A DNA stretch of 64,000 nt from Tsuneonella sediminis (lineage in GTDB: Bacteria; Pseudomonadota; Alphaproteobacteria; Sphingomonadales; Sphingomonadaceae): contig NZ_JBNCBU010000001.1 in NCBI RefSeq assembly GCF_051912845.1, positions 868,001 through 932,000 of the forward strand. Direction: 5' to 3'. The position numbers were made by a program, and so were the translations under genes. Positions 44,416-50,771 of the stretch are shown piece by piece (the first letter of the stretch is position 1; each line of letters starts with the position of its first letter). The notes under the pieces are model-generated. The model saw only the letters and a list, made by a program, of their open reading frames with translations. It ran no database searches and was not told the origin of the DNA.

Positions 44416-45798
44416 ATGAGCAAAGCTACCGACCTTATCCAGCCCGATCGCGGACAGAAGGCCGTGCCCATCCACCTCGTCAACAAGGACGGGTTTGCCG
44501 ACTGGGCGAAAGCGCTGACCAGGGGCCAGCGTGCCGCGCTGGAGGCGCAGAAGTTCGACGGCAGCGGGTATCAGGTCGGCATCGTGCCCGACGGCGACGA
44601 CTGGTTCGCGGTCGGCGGGGTGGCCGACCCGGAAAGCCTGTCGAGCTGGTGCATGGCCAAGCTCGCCGAGGCGCTGCCCGAGGGCACCTACCGCCGCGCG
44701 AACGGCGAGCCCGGTCCCGCGCTGTTCGGCTGGCAGACCGCGCAATACCGCTTCACCCGATACAAGGACGATGACACGTCGGCGGGCGCCCGCGTGCTCC
44801 TGACCAGGGATGCCAAGGCGGTCGAGCCTGCCGTCGCCGAAGCCACGGCCGCCCGCAAGGTCATGGACCTCGTCAACACCCCTGCCGAGGACATGGGCCC
44901 GGCCGCCCTCGAAGCCGAGGTGGAGGCACTCGCAAAGGCGCACAAGGCCAGGGTCGCAGTGACCAAGGGCGAGACGCTCGAGCGCGAGTTCCCGATGGTC
45001 CATGCAGTCGGCCGCGCCGCCGCGCGCGAGCACGCGCCGCGGCTCATCCACCTGACGTGGGGCGGCGAGAAAGACCCGGTCCTCGCAATCGTCGGCAAGG
45101 GCGTCTGCTTCGATTCAGGGGGCCTCGACATCAAGGGCGCGACCGGCATGGCCCTGATGAAGAAGGACATGGGCGGCGCCGCGCACGCGATCGCGCTCGC
45201 CGGCCTGATCATGGGCGCGGGGCTCAAGGTGCGGCTGCACCTGCTGGTTCCGGCGGTCGAGAATGCGATCTCGGGCAATTCCTTCCGCCCGGGCGACGTG
45301 CTCGCCAGCCGCAAGGGAGTGACCGTGGAGATCGGCAACACCGACGCCGAGGGCCGCCTGATTCTCGGCGACGCGCTGACCCGCGCGAGCGAGGAAAAAC
45401 CCGACCTTATCATCGACTTCGCCACCCTCACCGGCGCGGCGCGTGTGGCGCTCGGCCCTGACCTGCCCGCGCTGATGGCCCGCCGCGACGAGACGGCGCA
45501 AGCACTGATCGATGCCGGCAAGGCCCACGACGACGAACCATGGCGACTACCCCTTCCCGACGCCTACAACGAATATCTCAAGTCCGACATCGCCGACACC
45601 AATAACGCGGCGACGAACGGCTATGCCGGGGCGAGCGTGGCGGGCCTGTTCCTCGACAAGTTTGTCGAGAAGGACCTCGACTGGGCGCACTTCGATACGT
45701 TCGCCTGGCGCCCCGCGGCGAAGCCCGGCCGGCCAAAGGGAGGCGCGGCGCTTGGCCTGCGCGCGGCGTGGCACATGCTGCAGGCCCGCTACGGCTGA
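44416..45798 (+). CDS. Leucyl aminopeptidase (M17 family)
   Basis: The 460-aa two-zinc exopeptidase has the M17 signature NTDAEGRLILGDALTRA, with further metal and active-site residues in VGKGVCFDSGGLDIKGATGM and MKKDMGGAAHAIALAGLIM (catalytic lysines and aspartates). The N-terminal 160 residues form the macro-like domain of the family. The C-terminus has WAHFDTFAWRP. It is closer to the shorter alphaproteobacterial form than to E. coli PepA. The ATG at 44416 is chosen over a GTG four codons earlier. Confidence 0.93.
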   Translation: MSKATDLIQPDRGQKAVPIHLVNKDGFADWAKALTRGQRAALEAQKFDGSGYQVGIVPDGDDWFAVGGVADPESLSSWCMAKLAEALPEGTYRRANGEPGPALFGWQTAQYRFTRYKDDDTSAGARVLLTRDAKAVEPAVAEATAARKVMDLVNTPAEDMGPAALEAEVEALAKAHKARVAVTKGETLEREFPMVHAVGRAAAREHAPRLIHLTWGGEKDPVLAIVGKGVCFDSGGLDIKGATGMALMKKDMGGAAHAIALAGLIMGAGLKVRLHLLVPAVENAISGNSFRPGDVLASRKGVTVEIGNTDAEGRLILGDALTRASEEKPDLIIDFATLTGAARVALGPDLPALMARRDETAQALIDAGKAHDDEPWRLPLPDAYNEYLKSDIADTNNAATNGYAGASVAGLFLDKFVEKDLDWAHFDTFAWRPAAKPGRPKGGAALGLRAAWHMLQARYG

Positions 45799-45865
45799 AA
45801 CTTGCCGTCAACGCGCGGGCGCTATAAGCGCGCCGGGCGCAACCCTGGGGCAAGCCGAAGAAAAC

Positions 45866-46213
45866 GTGATCGACGCCGCCGAATATCCGCTGCCGCAAGG
45901 CCAACTGTCGCTGTCCGGTCCGGTCGCCCGGCCGGCGGTGGGCACCGTCGCGATCCGCGGGGACCTCGCGCACATCGCGCTCGCCGACCGCTATCTCTGC
46001 GCGCACTACGTCGTGCCGCAGGTGCGCACGATCGGCGAAGCCGGCGCCAACCTGCTGTCCCATCCGCGCGACGGGTCGGACCCGGTCACGCGGCTCGATC
46101 CGGGCACGCGGTTCGAAGCGCTCGACTACTCGGGTCCGTGGTGCTGGGGTTGCCTCGGTCCGGAGGGGCCGTCGGGCTATCTCCGCCTCGACGAACTCGT
46201 ATCCGAAGGCTGA
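45866..46213 (+). CDS. SH3-like domain protein
   Basis: The 115-aa product carries one bacterial SH3-like domain: AHIALADRYLCAHYVVPQVR followed by LDPGTRFEALDYSGPWCWGC and GYLRLDELV. Such domains often bind cell-wall or peptide ligands. There is no signal peptide, so the location is probably cytoplasmic. I used the GTG at 45866, the first start after a GAAGAA-like site; upstream sequence in frame shadows the aminopeptidase gene. It lies 4 bases from argC. Confidence 0.7.
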   Translation: MIDAAEYPLPQGQLSLSGPVARPAVGTVAIRGDLAHIALADRYLCAHYVVPQVRTIGEAGANLLSHPRDGSDPVTRLDPGTRFEALDYSGPWCWGCLGPEGPSGYLRLDELVSEG

Positions 46214-46217
46214 CCGC

Positions 46218-47153
46218 GTGGCGCTGGGCGTCTTCATCGACGGCGCGGTGGGCACCACCGGTCTCGAGATCGCCGACCGGCTGTCGGGCCGGGACGAGTT
46301 CGGGCTGATCATGCTCGACGAGGCGCGCCGGAAGGACGCCGGCGCCCGGCGCGAGGCCCTGAACGAGGCTGACTTCGCGATCCTCTGCCTTCCCGACGAT
46401 GCCGCGCGCGAAGCTGTCGGGATGATCGATCCGGCCAGCGGCACGCGCGTGATCGACGCATCCACCGCGCACCGGACCGCGCCGGGATGGACTTACGGCC
46501 TTCCCGAGGTCGTCGGTCGCGACGCAGTGGCGGGCGCGGACCGGGTGTCCAACCCCGGCTGCTATTCGACCGGCTTCATCGCCCTCCTCGCACCGCTTGT
46601 TCGGGCCGGCCTCCTTCCCGATGACTGGCCCTACACCTGCAACGCTGTCTCGGGCTACTCGGGCGGAGGCAAGAGCCTGATCGCCCAGTTCGAAGAAGAT
46701 GGCGACATCGCCTGGCGCGGCTATGCGCTCGCACTCGGGCACAAGCACGTGCCCGAGATGCAGGCGCTCTGCGGGCTCACGATCGCTCCGCTGTTCGCCC
46801 CCGCGGTGGTCCCCGCGCACCGCGGCATGGTGGTCGAGATTCCCCTCCCTCTTGCCGTCATTGGCGGGGCAGCCTCGCCCGATGCGCTGCGGGCCGCGCT
46901 TGCCGAATTCTACGCCGGAAGCCGCGTCGTGCGCATGGGCAATGCCCCGGTCGGCGGCGAACTCCTCCTGCGCGGCTCGCGCGAGCCGTCCGACGCGATG
47001 GAGCTTCACGTTTTCGCCTCGTCCGACGGATCGCAGGCGCGGCTCGTCGCGGTGCTCGACAACCTTGGCAAGGGGGCGAGCGGGGCCGCGGTCCAGTCGC
47101 TCAATCTCATGGCCGGCCTCGCCGAAACCATCGGACTGCGCCTGCCCAATTAA
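46218..47153 (+). CDS. argC: N-acetyl-gamma-glutamyl-phosphate reductase (type 2)
   Basis: The 311-aa enzyme of arginine synthesis reduces N-acetylglutamyl phosphate to the semialdehyde. It begins LGVFIDGAVGTTGLEIADRL (Rossmann) and has the catalytic cysteine in VSNPGCYSTGFIALL and the GHKHVPEMQ histidine region. The length fits the short type 2 form. The start is a GTG at 46218. The stop codon at 47151-47153 lies inside the 8-bp duplicated target of the transposon that follows, so the insertion leaves the protein intact. Confidence 0.93.
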   Translation: MALGVFIDGAVGTTGLEIADRLSGRDEFGLIMLDEARRKDAGARREALNEADFAILCLPDDAAREAVGMIDPASGTRVIDASTAHRTAPGWTYGLPEVVGRDAVAGADRVSNPGCYSTGFIALLAPLVRAGLLPDDWPYTCNAVSGYSGGGKSLIAQFEEDGDIAWRGYALALGHKHVPEMQALCGLTIAPLFAPAVVPAHRGMVVEIPLPLAVIGGAASPDALRAALAEFYAGSRVVRMGNAPVGGELLLRGSREPSDAMELHVFASSDGSQARLVAVLDNLGKGASGAAVQSLNLMAGLAETIGLRLPN

Positions 47154-47154
47154 T
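47147..47154. repeat. Left target-site duplication (CAATTAAT)
   Basis: The eight bases CAATTAAT before the left inverted repeat match 50088-50095 after the right one. The copy includes the argC stop codon. Eight bases is the usual duplication length for IS1595-family elements. Confidence 0.85.
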
Positions 47155-47181
47155 GGGCATTATATACTTGACAAAGCAGGG
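47155..47181. repeat. Left terminal inverted repeat of the transposon
   Basis: About 27 bases starting GGGCATTATATACTTGAC and ending AAAGCAGGG; they pair with the right end with three mismatches near the tip. Confidence 0.85.
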
Positions 47182-47218
47182 GCCAAGCGGCAATATCATC
47201 GGGTAAGGAAGCCCGACG

Positions 47219-48187
47219 ATGAACCTCTTTGACCCTCGCTATCAGAACGAAGATGCCGCCCGCGAGCATCTGGAAAGCATCATGTGGCCCGATGGTCCCG
47301 TGTGCCCGCATTGCGAGTCCGCCAACGCCACCCGCTTGCCGCCCCAGAAGGGCCGCAAGACCAAGGCGCATCCCGAAGGCATGATCCGCAAGGGCGTCAT
47401 TCAGTGCAACGCCTGTCGCCAGCAATACACCGTCACGGTGGGCACCGTGTTCGAGTCCTCCAAGGTGCCGCTCAACAAGTGGCTCTACGTGAACCACGTC
47501 CTCTGTTCGTCCAAGAAGGGCACCAGCGCCCACCAGATCGCCCGCAACATCGGCGTGTCCTACAAGACCGCCTGGTTCATGATGCACCGCATTCGCGAGG
47601 CCATGAAGGCGGTCGATACCGGTCCGCTCGGCGGCTTCGGCAAGTTCGTCGAGGCCGATGAGACCTACGTTGGCGGCAAGGTGTCCAACCGCAACAATCG
47701 CCAACAGAAGCGTTTCGTCGAGAAGCGCCGTTCGGCCCTAGACAACAAGCAGCCTGTCGTCGCCCTCGTCGAGCGCGGCGGCAAAGTCCGTTCCTTCCAC
47801 GTTGCCAAGGTGACTGGCGAAACACTGCGTTCGGTCCTCGTGACCAACGTTGACCGCTTCAGCTATCTCATGACCGACGAACACAAGGGTTACGTCAAGG
47901 TTGGCACCGAGTTCGGCAAGCATGGCGTAGTCGCCCACTCGCTCAAGGAATACGGTCGCGGCGCTGTCCACACCAACACCGTCGAAGGCTTCTTCAGCCT
48001 CCTGAAGCGCGGTATCGTCGGCACCTACCACCATGTCAGCGAGCGCCACCTGCACCGCTACACCAGCGAGTTCGACTTCCGTTACAACACCCGCAAGCTG
48101 AACGACTTCGAGCGCGCCGATACCAACCTGCTTGGGGCCATCGGCAAGCGCCTCACCTATCGGCGGACTGGTCTTAGCGCCGCCTAA
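47219..48187 (+). CDS. IS1595-family transposase
   Basis: The 322-aa transposase has an N-terminal zinc ribbon (CPHC near residue 30 and CNAC near residue 62), as in this family. A helix-turn-helix-like stretch follows (GTSAHQIARNIGVSYKTAWF), then the RNase-H-fold catalytic core. The acidic residues are D147 in VEADETYVGGK and D220 in LMTDEHKGY. The third is N253 in HTNTVEGFF (DDN form) or the nearby E256. The C-terminal HLHRYTSEFDFRYNTRK is characteristic. AAGGAAG precedes the ATG at 47219. The frame is intact, so the element may still be active. Confidence 0.93.
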   Translation: MNLFDPRYQNEDAAREHLESIMWPDGPVCPHCESANATRLPPQKGRKTKAHPEGMIRKGVIQCNACRQQYTVTVGTVFESSKVPLNKWLYVNHVLCSSKKGTSAHQIARNIGVSYKTAWFMMHRIREAMKAVDTGPLGGFGKFVEADETYVGGKVSNRNNRQQKRFVEKRRSALDNKQPVVALVERGGKVRSFHVAKVTGETLRSVLVTNVDRFSYLMTDEHKGYVKVGTEFGKHGVVAHSLKEYGRGAVHTNTVEGFFSLLKRGIVGTYHHVSERHLHRYTSEFDFRYNTRKLNDFERADTNLLGAIGKRLTYRRTGLSAA

Positions 48188-48238
48188 GAAGGTGAAGCCG
48201 TTTCGCCGCATTGGCGAACGTCGAAAGCGCTACCTGCG

Positions 48239-48430
48239 CTAGCTGGCCCTATCTCGGATTGTGATCTTCGGCCTATTTTGGGCCTTGCCAACAGCAGCGC
48301 GATAGACGCCCGACACGGGCGCGAGAAAGAGCGTCACAGCCTCACGGGCCTGCGTCTTGATGTATCTCTTGTCGATCGTGAACGAGCCGGTTTTAGCGCC
48401 TCGCCCGAGCGAACGTCCGGTCTTGCTCAT
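48239..48430 (-). CDS. 63-aa cargo microprotein with GRxAxTGxF motif
   Basis: This small basic protein starts MSKTGRSLGRGAKTGSF and continues with REAVTLFLAPVSGVYRAAVG. Its ATG at 48430 overlaps the stop of the 94-aa membrane protein gene as ATGA, strong evidence that both are real and translated together. The segment GRGAKTGSF has the same spacing as GRSAITGRF in the 42-aa protein encoded on the opposite strand of the same element. No named family is recognised. A longer open frame upstream overlaps the partner gene and is not used. Confidence 0.6.
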   Translation of the reverse strand: MSKTGRSLGRGAKTGSFTIDKRYIKTQAREAVTLFLAPVSGVYRAAVGKAQNRPKITIRDRAS

Positions 48431-48711
48431 TGCTCGGTCAACTCTCTCCAAAGGCCTCTTACCAACTTGAGAACTTCGCTCACCAAAAACAAGCCAAAAC
48501 AAAATGCGTCGGTCCAAAAGAGCCCCCACTCCAACCAGTGCAAGCCGCCAATCAACCACTCTGGCGCAACAGCCCAAGTCTCTATCCACTTTACGAGAGC
48601 CGCTAAGCCCACTGCGATGAGCATAACCGCCGTGAAGGCCAGCGCCCCTACGATAACTTGCACCGCAAAGTCAGTAACGGGCTTTAAGGCCCTTGGAATC
48701 TCTATCGCCAT
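48427..48711 (-). CDS. 94-aa membrane protein, transposon cargo
   Basis: The product is strongly hydrophobic. A first membrane helix lies at about residues 14-40 (VIVGALAFTAVMLIAVGLAA). Tryptophan-rich segments follow (WIETWAVAPEWLIGGLHWLE), with a second helix at about 62-85 (WTDAFCFGLFLVSEVLKLVR) and a short charged tail. It is tightly coupled to the downstream 63-aa gene. Small two-helix proteins on mobile elements include toxins, immunity and superinfection-exclusion proteins; which applies cannot be told from sequence. Confidence 0.6.
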   Translation of the reverse strand: MAIEIPRALKPVTDFAVQVIVGALAFTAVMLIAVGLAALVKWIETWAVAPEWLIGGLHWLEWGLFWTDAFCFGLFLVSEVLKLVRGLWRELTEQ

Positions 48712-48894
48712 TAAGTCCCCCGCGTGAGCACTAGCGGGATAACAAGCAGAAGGCGACTCGACTCAAGAACGGAACGGGTGAATTATCGGCGACGGGTATC
48801 GCCCAAGAAATCGCTGAGCCTTTGACGACAGGAGGCGCAGGCGGCGTCTTCGGGCGAGCGGCCCAACCGCTCGGTTCAGTCAAAGGACAATCCA

Positions 48895-49023
48895 ATGGCA
48901 AAAACCAAGCTTATCGGCAGGAGCGCCATCACTGGTCGCTTTAAGCCGGTTGCAGCCGCACGGCGACAGAGCGCAACCTCTGTAGTCGAGCGTGTGAAGG
49001 TGACGAAGAAGAAGGGCCGCTAA
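48895..49023 (+). CDS. 42-aa basic microprotein, transposon cargo
   Basis: The frame ATG (48895) to TAA (49021-49023) encodes MAKTKLIGRSAITGRF followed by KPVAAARRQSATSVVERVKV and a lysine-rich end. An AAAGGA ribosome site lies about 9 bases upstream, and a strong hairpin follows the gene. Small proteins with a GR-x-A-x-TG-x-F start and a T/S-VVE segment occur, as I recall, on many bacterial chromosomes and mobile elements as conserved proteins of unknown role. The basic tail could bind nucleic acid. It is shorter than most gene finders report. Confidence 0.6.
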   Translation: MAKTKLIGRSAITGRFKPVAAARRQSATSVVERVKVTKKKGR

Positions 49024-49047
49024 ACTCTAGCTTCTTCGATCACGGGG

Positions 49048-49080
49048 AGCCGCAGGGGCCTTAGAATCCCTGCGGCTCTT
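49048..49080 (+). terminator. Hairpin terminator after the 42-aa gene
   Basis: A perfect 10-bp stem, AGCCGCAGGG (49048-49057) and CCCTGCGGCT (49068-49077), with a 10-base loop is followed by CTTT. It lies 24 bases after the microprotein stop. Confidence 0.7.
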
Positions 49081-49165
49081 TGCGTCAACGGGTTTGTGCG
49101 GTTTCGGCGGTGTCTTCAGCATCTGCCGGAGAACCGCGTCCTCTCTCTTTTGATCGGTGTCAGTC

Positions 49166-49975
49166 ATGGATGAGTCAGCCTTTGACAGCACATTCTTTCA
49201 GGCCAGACTAAAGGTCAATCGGGCCAACCGCCACATTAGCGAGGCGCAGGAGTGGTTCGCTGCCCATGTCGGCAGCGACTTCTACGACATCGTCGACAAT
49301 CGAGACCCTGAAACCGGGCGGCAAACGATTTGCGCCCAGGCGGAAGGTATCCCCGCCCATATGGTGCTTGCAATCGGCGATGCGTTTCACTGCCTCAGTT
49401 CCGCACTCGATTACGTCATGTCGGGCTTGATGAGGGCGAAGACGGGCAACTCGGGCCGCATACACTTCCCCGCCGATGAAACCAGGAAGGGACTGCGTAA
49501 GTCCTTCATGCCGCCCAAACCCACCAAATCCGCGCCAGCGAACCGACGAGTAATGAAGGCGTTCCCCCTGATAGCCCTCGAAATATTGACCGTCATACAG
49601 CCTTACAAGGGAGGGAAATTTGGCCTTTGGGAGATCCGCAAGGCCGACAACATCGACAAACACAACCTCATCATGCCGACGATCACCATCACTGAAATCC
49701 GCGGCCTGCGAATGGTTGATAAGGTGCACAACAATGTGTTCGAGCCCGGCCTGATTCAAGTTGGCCCCGGCGGGCGTATGAACTTGATGGGCTACCTCAA
49801 CCCCGGCGGCACCTTGGAATTCGAGGACAAGGGACATGCGACCGCGAGCATAAGCTTCCCCGATGGATTGGAAGTCTTTGCAGGAAAACCGGTCTTCCCA
49901 ACGCTGCTGGAGTGCTCGCAACTCGTCGCGGAAACCCTCGACCGGATCGAGGCGGTCGCGCGCCGCTACCTCTAA
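49166..49975 (+). CDS. Uncharacterised 269-aa cargo protein (GDxxH...SALD, DKHN type)
   Basis: A GTG at 49157 (272 aa) or the ATG at 49166 (269 aa) can start this frame; I chose the ATG, and no strong ribosome site marks either. The N-terminal third is helical (QARLKVNRANRHISEAQEWF). It then has MVLAIGDAFHCLSSALDYVM and, near residue 175, IRKADNIDKHNLIMPTITI. The pattern GDxxHxLxSALD followed by a DKH motif resembles a widespread group of unnamed bacterial proteins with a possible HEPN-like helical core; this is recall, not a search. The second half looks beta-rich. No signal peptide or membrane helix. Confidence 0.7.
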   Translation: MDESAFDSTFFQARLKVNRANRHISEAQEWFAAHVGSDFYDIVDNRDPETGRQTICAQAEGIPAHMVLAIGDAFHCLSSALDYVMSGLMRAKTGNSGRIHFPADETRKGLRKSFMPPKPTKSAPANRRVMKAFPLIALEILTVIQPYKGGKFGLWEIRKADNIDKHNLIMPTITITEIRGLRMVDKVHNNVFEPGLIQVGPGGRMNLMGYLNPGGTLEFEDKGHATASISFPDGLEVFAGKPVFPTLLECSQLVAETLDRIEAVARRYL

Positions 49976-50060
49976 GTTCCGGTCGAAAGCCACTCTCTCT
50001 GCCCAATAATGGGCAACTGCACCACGTTGACATCGTAGAGGCCGAATCAAACCGTTTCAG

Positions 50061-50087
50061 CCCTGCTTTGTCAAGTATACAATTGCC
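50061..50087. repeat. Right terminal inverted repeat of the transposon
   Basis: CCCTGCTTTGTCAAGTATA and eight further bases form the inverted partner of 47155-47181; the inner 19 bases match exactly. Confidence 0.85.
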
Positions 50088-50095
50088 CAATTAAT
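50088..50095. repeat. Right target-site duplication (CAATTAAT)
   Basis: Identical to 47147-47154. Removing the element and one copy restores a continuous argC-glnB intergenic region. Confidence 0.85.
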
Positions 50096-50234
50096 GGGCA
50101 ACTGCTGCATTGCGAGTGGGCAGCGCTTCTGGCGCGCTTTGCAAAATTGCCTTGCCGCCCCGGTCGAAGGGCGATTTCTGTCGCCAACCTGCCTTCCAAC
50201 GGCCTTTTCGATGCCCTAGGCGGCATGAGGTGCC

Positions 50235-50251
50235 TTGGCACGATTCTTGAA
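50235..50251 (+). promoter_or_regulatory. Sigma-54-like -24/-12 promoter for glnBA
   Basis: TTGGCACGATTCTTGAA matches the RpoN consensus TTGGCACG-N4-TTGCA, with the correct 10 bases between the GG and the position of the -12 GC. The -12 dinucleotide is GA instead of GC, which would weaken it. It lies about 100 bases before the glnB start, where NtrC-controlled promoters of glnBA usually are. Confidence 0.55.
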
Positions 50252-50350
50252 CATCGGGCGCGAGTTGGGCAATCGGAAGCCGGCCTGCTTTCCCGGGCGC
50301 GCGAACGGTGCCATCCGGATGCGCAAGACCGAACGCAATGTGGGGGTCAC

Positions 50351-50689
50351 GTGAAAAAGATCGAAGCGATCATCAAGCCGTTCAAGCTGGACGAGGTGAA
50401 GGAGGCCCTGCACGAGGTCGGCGTTTCCGGCATTACCGTCACCGAGGCGAAGGGTTTCGGCCGCCAGAAAGGCCATACCGAGCTTTACCGCGGGGCCGAG
50501 TACGTCGTCGACTTCCTGCCCAAGGTGAAACTCGAGGTCGTCGTCGCCGACGACCAGGCCGAGCGCGTGGTCGAGGCGATCGCGGGTGCCGCGCAAACGG
50601 GGCGCATCGGGGACGGCAAGATCTTCGTCTCCACCATCGATTCGGCGCTGCGAATTCGCACGGGCGAAAAGGACGACGCCGCCATCTGA
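50351..50689 (+). CDS. glnB: Nitrogen regulatory protein P-II
   Basis: The 112-aa protein has the exact PII length. It starts VKKIEAIIKPFKLDEVKEAL at a GTG, carries the uridylylation tyrosine Y51 in ELYRGAEYVVDFLPK, and has the ATP/2-oxoglutarate B-loop AAQTGRIGDGKIFV. PII senses 2-oxoglutarate and energy and signals to glutamine synthetase adenylylation and NtrB. It sits 82 bases upstream of glnA, as in many alphaproteobacteria, and probably shares its promoter. The 255-base gap before it holds only the sigma-54-like element and the remnant of the argC-side spacer. Confidence 0.96.
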   Translation: MKKIEAIIKPFKLDEVKEALHEVGVSGITVTEAKGFGRQKGHTELYRGAEYVVDFLPKVKLEVVVADDQAERVVEAIAGAAQTGRIGDGKIFVSTIDSALRIRTGEKDDAAI

Positions 50690-50771
50690 ACCTCCGCGGC
50701 CGGGCGCGCCAGGGCCCCCGCCGCAGCCAACCCCCGCCCGTCACCGTTCGGGCAACCCAAGAGGAAATGAC

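Larger units (their letters stand above)
47155..50087 (+). mobile_element. IS1595-family transposon with cargo genes
   Basis: The element is 2,933 bp. The left end begins GGGCATTATATACTTGAC; the reverse complement of the right end begins GGCAATTGTATACTTGAC. The ends agree at 24 of 27 positions and share an exact 19-bp block (TATACTTGACAAAGCAGGG, 47163-47181 and inverted at 50061-50079). An 8-bp CAATTAAT duplication flanks it. It carries one transposase and about 1.9 kb of cargo: a coupled minus-strand pair, a 42-aa microprotein and a 272-aa gene. The cargo is visibly less GC-rich than the chromosome. Members of this family with passenger genes are known; this cargo set is not one I recognise. 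Confidence 0.9.

Noticed and set aside
47143..50100. The 17-bp direct repeat TGCCCAATTAATGGGCA as attachment sites of an integrative element
   Set aside because: No integrase is present. The repeat is explained by an 8-bp duplication plus chance similarity between element ends and target flank.
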